Assembly: GCA_916613615.1 (NCBI GenBank)
Contig: OU744727.1
Coordinates: forward strand, 21,666,777-21,730,776
Direction of reading: 5' to 3'
DNA: 64,000 nucleotides
Source of the DNA: Steromphala cineraria
Lineage: Eukaryota; Mollusca; Gastropoda; Trochida; Trochidae
Position numbers and translations under genes: made by a program. Below, one piece after another: positions 28,960 through 39,775 of this stretch; the first letter of the stretch is position 1; each line of letters begins with the position of its first letter. The notes below the pieces were generated by a model. That model was not told where the DNA came from. It searched no databases and saw nothing but the letters and a program-made list of their open reading frames with translations.

Positions 28960-29115
28960 TAAGCCTCTCGTCCACATAACGCTTTGTTTGCATGCACAAC
29001 TTTTACACATGTGTGCAATATTACATACATGTATATGTAAATTTACACATGTTTGTAATAGCAAATTTGCTATGATTTTCGCATGAGGTTTTAGCAAGGG
29101 TGTGTAAAGGCTCAT
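28960..29115. repeat. Diverged relative of the 418-bp MITE, piece 1
   Basis: Directly after copy A, AAGCCTCTCGTCCACATAAC is followed by ACACATGTGTGCAATATTAC and TACATGTATATGTAAATTTAC words like those of the MITE. It may pair with 29920-30145, inverted, as the other end of an older element. Confidence 0.4.
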
Positions 29116-29919
29116 TTTGTGAAAAGTTAAATGATTGAATGAATTTTTCATATCAAGAAAAGTTTGGGAATAGTAGTTGGTCTCCATAATATACATAAAA
29201 ATATTGAAATTGTATAGATGTCATGTCATAAGTCAATATATTTATAACCTCCAAAACTCTGAATGTTCAAGGTTGACTACACCAGATATTATACTCTTGA
29301 ATCGGCATGTTATAATAGAATGTTCCATGCAAAAAAAAATATTGTATACCTGGTAATATGTTTTCATTTATTTTATATTTGATAATAAAATAGTTCATAC
29401 TACTGTGTGAAGTATAACAATTCAAACAATTGTTACATATTTTAATACATATATATGGTCTTAAATGCTTATGTTCATTCAGTCGTGCATCTTAAAGTTC
29501 CATTTATTGAGAGATTATTAACAATATTCAAACATCCATGTCAGATTTTTTAAAAAAAAACGTTTTATTAATTGAGTCATTGTTTAAATACAGAGGTAAA
29601 CCAATGTCCAACAGAATCAAATCGCAAGATAATCTAATCCATTAGTGATAAATATGACTTAAACATAGTTCGTGATTTCCCCGGAAGAAAACTTACCGGC
29701 ATCTTGATTTATAATTTGAAAACATTATCATTTCATGTTTGTGAAAAATACTTTTACACAGTCCATTGATTTGTAATTTTGCTTGTTTAAAAACCTCTTA
29801 TAACATTGACGAATTAATTTTGTTCTGTTCTGAATAATTCAGCATTTTGGGCTTTCTGCGTTTTTGGGGTTAATTTGAATAAAACTGATAAAGATTTAAG
29901 CGTAGGTAAACTTGCTATG
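29116..29919. other. Non-coding, nothing recognised
   Basis: AT-rich sequence between two MITE-related pieces. No supported feature. Confidence 0.35.
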
Positions 29920-30145
29920 CGTTCACATGACATTTTTTACACACAGTGTAGATTTGCACATATGTAAAATTACATTTGCACCACCTCCTCGTAACTCGTC
30001 CGATGTAAATTTACTCCTTGTGCAAAATTAATCACGTGTGCAATTGCGTTAGCATGACACGATTTACTTAGGTGTGTAAAATTTGCATACATGTATAACT
30101 TTACATAGTATGTATACGGGTGCATGCATGCGAACAGAGCTTAAT
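29920..30145. repeat. Diverged relative of the 418-bp MITE, piece 2
   Basis: It contains TGTGTGTAAAA/ACATATGTAAAATTAC words, CACCTCCTCGTAACTCG (compare the CCTCAGGAGGTC core) and GTGCATGCATGCGAACAGAG near its end. Confidence 0.4.
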
Positions 30146-30362
30146 AGACGCCTTAGGAAAGTGAACGCGTAGTAATTGTGACTCGATAAATGTGAACGAG
30201 ATTTTTTAAAGCGACACCTGCCCCTGTGGTTGATTTATTAGAATAAGTAGTTCAAAGCACTGCATGGGAACTACTAAATGACGATTTAAACTAGTTTTTT
30301 AAATGTTGCTTCCTTATAAGTTATTTTCTTCGTGGACCAAATGTCTGGTGTAGTATATAGAT

Positions 30363-30498
30363 AGTATTATATGGGTATTTTCATATCACATTCGGTATCA
30401 GCCCGAGACCCCAATATCAGCCCGAGAGCTTTAGCTCGAGGGCTGATATTGGTCGAGGGCTGATACCGAATGTGATATGAAAATACCCATATCATACT
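30363..30498. repeat. Long palindrome P1
   Basis: Two arms of about 66 bases, nearly perfect: the left begins AGTATTATATGGGTATTTTC and the right ends with its complement. The centre is CGAGAGCTTTAGCTCGAG, and each arm contains CAGCCCGAG twice. The open frame at 30367-30567 is a by-product. Confidence 0.9.
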
Positions 30499-30874
30499 AT
30501 TTTTATCATATATAATTACCAAACAAACTACAAAAATAATCGTAGCCATTCTAAAATTTTTATTCATAACATTAACATGTGGCTGATTTTATCCGTTTGG
30601 ATAACTATAGTTAACACATTAGTGGCATTACCAATAAAACATTCAGCTTCCAAGCATTTGCCTCTTGCGACTTTTGAGTTCATTTAAAACTCTGGTTGAA
30701 TTTCAAAACTGGAAAGAAAGGAGGTATTAATAATCAAACTGACAAATCATATCCGCAAGTGACTGCAGCGTTTTCACGATGTCAGCCATGTTCTAACGTC
30801 AGCTGTACAAAGGGAGACAACGCTAAATTCCTCGCGACTTCGATCTATTTTTTGCGTTCGTTGCCTAGGGTTCC

Positions 30875-30970
30875 ACGTTCAAGTCCCTTGACGACGGGCT
30901 GATACAGGTTTTTGCCCTTGACGACGGGCTGATACAGGTTATCTGCCCTGCGGGCTGATACAGGGTATTT
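30875..30970 (+). repeat. GACGGGCTGATACAGG short tandem
   Basis: CTTGACGACGGGCTGATACA occurs twice in a row, then CTGCGGGCTGATACAGGG. The word GGGCTGATAC is shared with palindrome P1, so both may belong to one element (about 30363-31030). Inverted TTTATCATATA / TATATGATAAA near 30500 and 31017 could mark its frame. Confidence 0.5.
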
Positions 30971-31652
30971 GACGAAGGGTGTATCGTGCATTCAAAATCT
31001 CTGTATTTATAAGCAAGTATATGATAAATAGTGTTATCATAGTCAAAGATGTAAGATAACCAAATGTTAGAATAAAACCGGCGAATGTATTTAACGTGCA
31101 TTTATACCGCCTGTCCCTTGCAGAAATCATAGATTGCATATATCCACATCCATCTGTTGGTAAAAGTAAAAAAGTACGACAACGAGCGTTAATACTGTTC
31201 ACAATTTTGAGAGCTTGAATGTTTTCAAAAACATTCAATCGTTGCAGTAGGAGAAAGATTGGTGTTACTGTGATAGTGTTGAGCTATTTGTCTTAGGTGC
31301 ATAAATGTTTGCCTTGGCAAACTTAATCTGTAACTTAAACTGACTTGGTGGTTAATATCGTCCAATCATCTTCAACATATATGGTGGAGTAATTTAACCT
31401 TTTTCGTTAAAACGTTTATTTCAAAAGTTCAAAAGGTATAGCCTATCAGCCACACAGTCTTTCCCAATTGCATAAACAGATAGTGACAAGAAGAAGATAA
31501 TAAATAACAGAACATACATTCCAGCACAACTAACCCATATTTGTCCTTGTGTTTGTTGTAAATAAGTTTCAAAATTAAGTATCAATCATTTGTGTGCGCA
31601 ATTGTCCGATTTTCGATCACAAATCGCAATTTTAAAGTGTTTAATGTCACTA

Positions 31653-32070
31653 AGGCCCTTTTCTCATGCACGAATTTACATACATGAGTAAATTTACACA
31701 CTATGTAATTATACATACATGTGTAATAGTAAATATACTTTCTGTTCACATGTAGTTAAGCATTATGTTGTATTTGTCAATTACATACAGCCATGTATTA
31801 TAATAAACGAAAATATATGAGTAGATTCAGTCTAGCGCCAGCTTTCATGATGTTAAGACTTCTTGGCTCCAAGAGAAGAAGAGATTTTCCCTATATGTAT
31901 ATGTAAATTTACATTTACATGACCTCCTGAGGTCGTGTAAAGTTACTCCTAGTGCAATAATACTCATGTATGTAATTGCGTTCTCATGACACTTTTACAT
32001 ACCCCAAATACATTTACATACATACGTAAATTTACTAACATATGTAAAGGTGTTCATGAGAAAAGGGCCT
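31653..32070 (-). mobile_element. 418-bp MITE, copy B, inverted relative to copy A
   Basis: It has the same length as copy A and, on hand comparison, differs at only a few positions (for example GCAC against GAAC beside one terminus). With copy A it forms a 418-bp inverted repeat with a 2.7-kb spacer. Confidence 0.85.
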
Positions 32071-32133
32071 TTAATTGCAACTGAAAAGCATTCAGATATT
32101 AATATTTGACCAAAAAATCAGGTCTTCACTATT

Positions 32134-32480
32134 AAAAACTAACATTTATAAAGTTTCCCATATTTGACTATTAAGAATCTGAATAGTCCCACCGGTAATT
32201 ATTAATGTAATTGAAGCTCGGTGAGCTATTCAGCCAATTTTTTTATTAATCTTTCACTATACAAAAAAATAAGTATCTTGCTTTTGTCGAATTTATATAA
32301 GCACTTAAAAACTAACATTTATAAAGTTTCCCATATTTGACTAAACCTTTGAAAAGATCAAGAATCTGAATAGTCCTACCGGTAATTATTAATGTTATTG
32401 AAGCTCGGTGAGCTATTGGACCAATTTTTTTTATTAATCTTTCACTATAAAAAAAATAAGTATCTTGCTTTTGTCGAATG
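32134..32480 (+). repeat. Tandem duplication of about 175 bases
   Basis: AACTAACATTTATAAAGTTT, CTACCGGTAATTATTAATG, AGCTCGGTGAGCTATT and AAGTATCTTGCTTTTGTCGA occur in the same order at 32134-32306 and 32307-32480. The second copy has an extra AACCTTTGAAAAGATC. Confidence 0.85.
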
Positions 32481-33633
32481 TAGGCTATATAAGATATACT
32501 ATGTGTCGTTGTGAGTGACCATGCAAATGTTATAAAAAAAATCTTTCTGCGCCACCTGATCTGAATATCAGGCGGGGTTCCTATGTAATATAGAATCTGG
32601 GCCTAAGATTAGGAACAAAATTATAAATTTCACAACAAAAGAATAATGATGAGAACATTTGTAATAAGTGCGAGAAGATACAAGTCGCCATGGAAACAAT
32701 TAATTTCCGGTAAAGTGCCATACGCATAAAAGCGACCAATGAAATCTTCGGATTCGCCAAATGCTCAGTCCGCGCACAGGCCTCTTTACAGCGATGTAAA
32801 TTTCGTCATCACTTGAGCAGGGCGCAGTTTGGAGCTTTGACAGCGGGTGTGAATATTTATTTCTGAGGACTGGACAGTAAAATTGTGAGTAAATTAAATG
32901 CTCAGACGAGTACTCCATAACTGTCAACATATGAAATATCATCTTGTTTTGTCCAATCCCCATCCATTCATTTGCTGCAGCAGAATCGAGAAAAAAAGGA
33001 TGAAAAAGAATGTGCACGCGATCGGACATAGATTTTAAAATTAAACGTTTGGGAATGGGTTGATATGTGCATCGATGGCGTAGTTTCGGTAAAATAATTT
33101 TAGACTACAACTGTTGTCGAAATCGATGCCTACTTTGATGCAAAATCAGGCCCTGCATTTCATTATGGGGTCACAGTACAATGAATGATTCGGTTCAGCC
33201 GGCATTGTCAAAATACACATTCGGTGAAGATTTAGATGATCTAAGTTTGCTCTTTCGTGTTCCTGTTGTATTGTGAAGCAGAAATGTATTTAGAACCTTT
33301 GTCGGTGTAAGGATGCATTCGTAACAATATTAAACATGATAATTTACACATTGTAACAATGGATTGACATCGCCGAGGATTGTTCCTCCCACGGGATGTA
33401 TCGTAAAGGGGGACAACTCTTCTTGTTTTCTCTGATGTAGATATCTGACACATGTTTGTAAGGGGTTTGTTGTAGTTCAAGACCGATTTTACGGGTTTTT
33501 AAAAAAATAATCTCAAAGGCTTTTTATATAAACGGTTAGAAATAATTAATATTTGAATGACTTCTCTTTAAAAAAGGCAACCGCGCAGCGTATGAATTTG
33601 TCATGAGTCTAAAAAAAAAATTTTCTTTGAAAT
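32481..33633. other. Non-coding, nothing recognised
   Basis: The open frames at 32700-33029 and 33241-33480 on the minus strand show no domain and no family resemblance. A short GCCACCTGAT...ATCAGGCGGGG inverted repeat sits near 32552. Confidence 0.35.
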
Positions 33634-33638
33634 ATTAC

Positions 33639-33725
33639 CACTGTATGGGATACGCGACAGCGACAGGTGTCTTTGAACGAGCAATTCGCGACGGTGCGTT
33701 GAACGAGCGTTCCGGTTTTTGAACG
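33639..33725 (+). repeat. Left TIR of the 3.65-kb element
   Basis: 87 bases, with the word GAACGAGC at three places and GGTTTTTGAACG near its inner end. Confidence 0.9.
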
Positions 33726-34314
33726 AGCGGCACATTTTTTGATGGTTTATCCCGGTAGATTGGCGTGGATCTCAACTAGGTACGCTATATCGACTTTTTA
33801 AGGTTTCAAATGTCTTACACAGTGATTCAAGGATAACATGAATGTGGAATCTTAATGTTGTCCTTTTATTTTAACATTTTAATCTACATATGCTGAGATA
33901 AATACAACTCCGTCAATAATTAATCATTTTTGTAATTAGTTCGTCATTTTATAATGTACAAATATTAAAACATCTATCTTTTGGGCATTGTTCACACTTT
34001 GCGTTTCAAAAATTACATTAAAACACAATATTTATCTCAAAATCACCCAGTTTAAGTGTAGCTCTCTAAGCAGGGGCGACAGTCATTGAACAGTAGGCGA
34101 CAGTATTTGAAAGTGAGCAAAACGGTTTTTGAACAATTTTGGCGAGCAAACAAATTTATTTTGTAGTGTGTTTTCTTCATTTTTATCAGAAAAGAACGAG
34201 TATTGATTCTATATTCAAACACACATGCCCATACAAGTAATACATATTAGAGCTAGGCTGCCTTATTCATCATAATTATTTATTATTAAACTTTTAACAA
34301 ATATGTTTTAATTA

Positions 34315-34542
34315 ATGCAGATCCTGATGAGCCACTACTGCTGCAACCACTGTGCCTACAACGGAGACAACATTAACAAAGTTCTGTATCATATTTCTGA
34401 CAATCACAAAATCGAAGAGATATCTTGCGTGAAAAACGATTGTGTGACAAGATTACCAGACATTACGCTATACAATACAACAAGGTATTCTTCTGGCGAG
34501 AAGCGGAGATTACAATATGAAAACAGGCGTGCGTGTTGTTAG
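34315..34542 (+). pseudogene. C2H2 zinc-finger exon remnant inside the element
   Basis: An open frame follows a plausible acceptor (TTAATTAATGCAG|ATCC). It encodes CCNHCAYNGDNINKVLYH, which with the following ISDNH gives C-x2-C-x12-H-x4-H, a C2H2-type finger, then a cysteine-containing tail (EISCVKNDC). A possible donor, ACAAG|GTATTC, lies near 34484. Without the donor the frame runs to the stop at 34540. It may be an exon of an element-encoded DNA-binding protein. No partner domain is visible, and on the opposite strand 1.6 kb away there is a second zinc-finger stretch. Confidence 0.5.
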
Positions 34543-35009
34543 TGATGAGCCTTCAGCAAAGCTTAAGCTTATTTCGTAATTGTTACGATTTGATAGGCAA
34601 AATAAAGATCTGATTTTAGAAGATTGTGTCACATTTTTATTGTAAATATTGATTGATCAAGCAACGAATCTTGATATTTGATCCACCGATGCGATGTCAG
34701 CAGTATACATGTACATTGCAGAAATGTGAAAGAGTGGGATACACGATATATACTGAGATAAATTAATAAAGGAGCATTTTCAATATAATACAAAACATTT
34801 TACAATCATTAAATAACATGCATTTCAACCCATTATTCTCAAATCATAAATACCATTGACAAGATACAGCAAACTCTTTATGAAATATTTTTAGTCAAAA
34901 GTATTTATTCTTTGCGATGTTTTCGGAAAGTAAATGCTTCAAATGCTCCCTTATTTGTTTATCACAGTATATTATGTTTCATTTGTTGATTATTGACCTA
35001 CTTAAAGTA

Positions 35010-35815
35010 CCGTATTTCCTCTAATATGGACCCGGACCCTTATATTAGAGGTATTATTCCTGCGGTGCTTACTGAAGTATCATGAATACTAAAAGGTACT
35101 ATTATGCATGAATAATACTAGCATTACCATTTAAAGTTCATATAACCACAAACATATTTCACTATTTTATTTGAGTTATATTAAAGTCTGATTACAATAT
35201 TGTATAGTGCGCCAAAGGTCGCTACTCAAATATGTTCAGTTTGGTAATGAAAGCCGTTTTTAAATGCCACTTTTGATGGACCGCTTAGACCTATCTGGCC
35301 ACAAACCCTTGAATGCATGACTGCCAGTCACTGGTTACACCCCCTTTTTGTGACGTCATAAGCAGAAGTAGTCTCGTTATATCTATAATCTATCATAACA
35401 ATACCACAGACAAAACCCAATAATAAACGATTTTCAGAAAATGTTTTCCACCCAGTTAGATAAATCATTTTACGATGTAACACTAATAAGCATTTGGCGT
35501 AAAAAAGATATCCACATCAATGGTAATTAAACAATTATTTAGGCAGTATTTCAGTTCAAATAATGATACGTTAATCTGTGTAGTCTGTTTATTACGTCAC
35601 ACACGCGCGAGTTTTATGGCCCCTGACCCAGGTGGGGTTTTTACAGCCGATAATTACGCTGTCTCAATGAAAGGCTATTTAAAGGTGTTTATTGGACAAA
35701 TTAACAAAAATCAAGCCCAGTTTAAATTTTTTTGAAAATTCTTTGAACGAAAATCGAGAAGTGGTAAAGTCGAGGTTAGTTGATGTTTAAGAGTCTCAAA
35801 TAAGACGAAATACGG
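35010..35815. mobile_element. TA-flanked MITE nested in the 3.65-kb element
   Basis: The left end CCGTATTTCCTCTAATATGG and the reversed right end CCGTATTTCGTCTTATTTGA form imperfect TIRs inside TA dinucleotides (35008-35009 and 35816-35817). This fits Tc1/mariner-type mobilisation. The open frame at 35520 has no domain. Confidence 0.6.
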
Positions 35816-36117
35816 TATATGTAATCTCACAGTGTACAATCATACGAGTGAATCAACCTTCATACATTTAAAACGTCTTCATTTGTCCAAAGTAATTAAA
35901 CATACAACGTCAAAATTAAAGAGTTTGTCATTAGATCTTGATGTAAGTAACAGTAAAAGTGATTCATTTTTTCAGATTTCGCATTGAAAATAAAACAACT
36001 TCCATGTTTCCTAGCTAGTAAAGAAATTAACTATTCGAATTTTGTGTTCAAGTTGAAATAAAATGGGGTTTCAATATGTCAATTGAAACACATTTTCTGT
36101 CCGTTTTTGCACTTCAG

Positions 36118-36688
36118 GGGTCACGTGTTGCTTAAGTCGTTTATGTTTTTTTTCTGGATTAAGTGCCTGTGATAGGATTGTCTCCACTTGAATTGTGCAA
36201 GGCAGACGTTACAAACATAATATTTGGGTGATTGCTTTCCTTTCATATGTTCCACGAGGTAACGCTTTGCCTTGAATTCTGTGTCGCAAGTTGATGTGTG
36301 CAAATGACGTCTATATGCCGTCACATGTGCAAATTTGGCTTTGCATTTGCTGCATTGGTGTGGACTGTAGCCCCAGCATGTGCACGCTGTTCAGGTGCCC
36401 TTCAAAGTGTTGTTTATGTAGGAAGCGTTTTCCACCACTTTCTCATTGGTGTTTGTAATCATAACTGTGTGTTGCCATGTGATAAAACAGGCCAGATCGG
36501 GATTTGAATTTTTCCCGCATTCTGCACACAATAATTCATTTGGGGGTGCTTGTCATCCGCATGTCTGTGTCTGCGGAGAACTCTTCTTCAATTTTCTCAA
36601 TCTTTAAACTAAGGTTAAGGTCGCTAAAGTCCACCGTAAAAGGATTAATTGAACCTTCCATTTCCTGAACTGACAATTCTAATTCCAT
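36118..36688 (-). pseudogene. Multi-finger C2H2 gene remnant, frameshifted
   Basis: The minus strand starts at an ATG (36688) with an acidic N-terminus (MELELSVQEMEGSINPF, then LKIEKIEEEF). Fingers then follow in several frames: LLCAECGK with FKSRSGLFYHMATH, KRFLHKQHFEGHLNSVH without its cysteines, HQCSKCKAKFAHVTAYRRHLH, and YYVCNVCLAQFKWRQSYHRH. Frame changes lie in the ACCCCC run near 36545 and in AAAAATT nearby; further stops fall between fingers 1 and 3. It may be a captured host zinc-finger gene or a decayed element gene for a terminal-repeat-binding protein. As it stands it cannot make the whole protein. Confidence 0.65.
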
Positions 36689-37205
36689 GGTGCTGGAATG
36701 GAAATTTAAACATTGCTATATAGTATTCGAATGAAGATTTAGTAAAAGTAAGAAAAGTTTGACTGTAAGTTGTAAGATTTGTGAAAAAAACTATTATTTT
36801 ATAGTTACCACTCTTTACGGTATATCGAACTGAATTGTTCAAATACCGTAACTACCCGTTCAAAAACCGAAACACGTTCAAAACCTGTCGCAGTTGAAAA
36901 AAGCCTTGTAAAATTGTATTAGACAAATATTTCACCAAGTGAGTCTTAGCAAACAATTGTAATATGTTCATTAATTAACTTTACTTGACCAGAAACGATA
37001 AATTTACCAAATAAAATAGATTACGACATCAGCCTTTTCTAATACTTTTCTATATCATTATCAGGTAGTCTGCAAAAAATGTTATTGTCCTTATACATAC
37101 GCTACTTATTACACATTGTTCCTGTGAAATTTCACTGAGAAAGATAACCATATTAATAATTGCCATAATATTTACCAACCTGCGCCGCGTGTTTTCCGAT
37201 GAAAG

Positions 37206-37292
37206 CGTTCAAAAACCGGAACGCTCGTTCAACGCACCGTCGCGAATTGCTCGTTCAAAGACACCTGTCGCTGTCGCGTATCCCATACAGTG
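37206..37292 (-). repeat. Right TIR of the 3.65-kb element
   Basis: Exact reverse complement of 33639-33725 over the 87 bases compared by eye. Confidence 0.9.
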
Positions 37293-37440
37293 ATTACATA
37301 GCATCAGTGTGTATTTATCAATGTCGTCAATGTTTGTTTTTGTTGATTGATTGTTATGCAAAAACATCTTTGGTAAACCTCTTATTCTTAATTTATTCTG
37401 GAGGCGTACTCGAAATCAATAATACCCTGTACGTAACTCT

Positions 37441-38040
37441 TTAAAGGGACAGTCCTATCATGGCTTTTTTTGTGAAAATGAATTTCAAGGAAGCAGAGAC
37501 TTACAGCGGGTGACCATATTATTACATACAAGCAACGTCATTCCCATAGACTTGCATGTTAATTAACAATTTCGAGATTAATTATTATAGATTAGGAAAT
37601 GATCCGATTGCTGTCATATTTTGCAGACATAATGGAAATCTATTCAGCTATTCATACATAAATACATTTCCCCTTTCCGTTCATTAGTTATCGAATAACA
37701 CTTGTTGAAACATCGCATGTACAACTTGCGATTCGAAAGTCCCATTGACGGCCATGTTAAACGTAGCAGGTGTGTTGCATCAAGTACTTTTAAATGAGTT
37801 GCAGTTTTCTAAATAATAATCAAAAACGTACATCGAAATTATGTGTCTGTAGCTTAGATGATTTCCAAGCTGCCTGCAAAATATTACAGTAAATAGATTT
37901 CAACTAAATTTACGATAATTATTCTCGCAATAGCTAATTAACATGTAAGTCAATGGGAATGACGTCACTTGTACTTAAGAATATGGCCACCCATAATGCG
38001 AATGTGAATACACCCACCTCTATCATATGTTCCTATGACC
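37441..38040. mobile_element. Fold-back MITE with imperfect long arms
   Basis: It begins TTAAAGGGACAGTCCTATCA and ends near TATCATATGTTCCTATGACC. Inner arms match in inverse over about 90 bases, for example ACGTCATTCCCATAGACTTG at about 37536 against CAAGTCAATGGGAATGACGT-like sequence near 37950. It has no coding capacity. Whether TTAA is duplicated at the right end is unclear. Confidence 0.6.
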
Positions 38041-38400
38041 AGTTTAGCGCAGACAAACCCAGTCAAAAGCTATCCAATCACATCCTCGTTTCTAAATAGC
38101 GTTTAGCGATGATTATGTATAACGAAAGGTACACTGGAGTAATCCGAGTTACCTGCCCCTGCATGATACCAAAGTTTTTACTGCGGCCCTTGCGATTGGC
38201 TAGATGAGCTTGCGTCAGAACATGCGGGTAATAGGGGTGCCTTCAGACTGTGAATGAGAGGAAAGCCGGGCTGGTTGAAGTTTAAACCCCACTAGAGACA
38301 ATATTTTAAAACTTTTTTACCTCGAATCACAGTCAATTTTAATCAGACTGAGCTGGACCCGACTCGGGATCGAGTACTCCAGTACCTGTTGAAGCCCTGC
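38041..38400. repeat. Dispersed repeat, copy 1
   Basis: It shares ACCAGTTTAGCGCAGACAAA (inverted) and a GCTGGTT...TAGAGACAA...TCAATTTTAATCAGACTG series (direct) with 56170-56400. Confidence 0.45.
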
Positions 38401-39455
38401 TTGCTGGCTATGTACAACAAACAAAGTCAATGATCATACTGTCTGTATTTTGACTCACCTTGTTTTCATTTCAATCCATCACTGGTATGTCTAAGATCAA
38501 GCCGACTTTGTTCGCAAAATATTATTATGATTTATTGATTAATTACACTATAATATCGAGGGAAAGCAACATTTTAGTGTGAAACTTTACATTTATTTTG
38601 TAAACAAATCAAAGTATTACTTCTTTGAGAGGCATGTCGAAGTTAAAAAGGTGAATAAGGAAGATTTCTGTGGATTTAACAACTTAATTATTGCAAGAGT
38701 GAGATTTCAGTGTAGATACTTACACCATTTTCAAGAAAAGTATGTCACCTGGAGCATTTTGTGCATAATTTTATCCAAAAAACATTACATTTATTTATGC
38801 ATCTAAGAAAACTGGTTATCATAACAAATAGTTCTAGCAACAGTTTGTACCATTTGAAGAAAAGAACATTTATTATTTTTGGTATAAATTCAACAAAATG
38901 TCAGTTCAAGATTTGGCGAAAAAATACATTTTTGAATTTGAATTAAGAATTGACTAACTGAACAAATTATGATACCAGCCTACATTCTGTGTACTCTTTA
39001 AAAAGATTCTCTTAGATAAAGTTAACTGACCTTCTTTTCAGCCTAAAGTTTTTGAAAAAAATGTAACGGCCAAATGTGAAGGTGTCACAAATTTCCCTTG
39101 TACATTGCTGTCATTCATAACAACTAGCCGTTAGCTGACCTTGTTTGTCTCATTATAGAGCGTCTCCCTGTCAGGGGTGTTCTACTTCTCAATGGTTGTT
39201 TTAGATCTTATTTTGGTTGAATAGTTTGGAAACTGAATGTTGAAAAACTTGAAAATTTGCATTGTCGGTAATTTAAAAATAAGCTGTCATCCAAGGCCGA
39301 CATTAAATTTCTTCAAGTCTTTGCCTCTGTTTCGTCAAGAAATAAGAAAGAAAATTCCTTTTCAACTACATTGCCAAGGCAGCAAGCTATTCAAGAGCAT
39401 ACCGATTGTCATATCACATTTTGAGATTCCACTAACATCATTCCCGATACTTATA
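38401..39455. other. Non-coding, nothing recognised
   Basis: The open frames at 38579, 38761 and 39237 are AT-driven and show no domain. Confidence 0.35.
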
Positions 39456-39459
39456 ACAG

Positions 39460-39775
39460 ACAAGGGGCGGGTTAACGCAGTGGTGAGCGTGTTCAGCTTT
39501 GTACCTTGAGGTCCGGGGTTTGGATCCCGCCAGAGGCTCGTCAACTTTGTCTGCAGTAGGGAAGTAGCTGTTCTACGTACAGTAAGGTTTGGGTGCAATC
39601 ACTGCAATGGTACACAGTACCACCAATCTTTTCCTAGTAAGTTCGAGCCAATGCTTGCAGGTGTCATTGCAATGCATAGTCATAATAGTGAGGTGGGCTT
39701 TCTCCCTGCAATGATATTATGCAGTCGCTATGAGTGAAATACTCTTGAAAGCGGTGTTTGCCTCACCTCAATAAC
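39460..39775 (+). mobile_element. tRNA-derived SINE
   Basis: TTAACGCAGTGGTGAGCG resembles an A box, and GGGGTTTGGATCCCGCC about 35 bases on resembles a B box. The unrelated body continues to about 39775 (GGTGTTTGCCTCACC). The antisense frame at 39362-39598 is a by-product. Confidence 0.6.

Larger units (their letters stand above)
33639..37292. mobile_element. 3.65-kb element: perfect 87-bp TIRs, 5-bp TSD, zinc-finger remnants
   Basis: The ends begin CACTGTATGGGATACGCGAC and are identical in inverted orientation over the 87 bases compared (33639-33725 and 37206-37292). ATTAC lies directly outside both ends (33634-33638 and 37293-37297), a 5-bp target duplication. Further TTTTTGAACG-type words lie subterminally (about 34133 and 36855). 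Inside are two C2H2 zinc-finger segments and a nested TA-flanked MITE; no transposase is seen. CACTG ends with a 5-bp duplication recall Transib/ProtoRAG-type elements (CAC ends, 5 bp), but CACTA elements also start CACTG or CACTA. Assignment is open. Perfect TIRs imply recent mobilisation. Confidence 0.85.

Noticed and set aside
28523..29115. Regular TTTACATACATG words, considered as a CRISPR-like or satellite array
   Set aside because: The spacing is irregular and the whole is bounded by terminal inverted repeats and found again at 31653, so it is a MITE.
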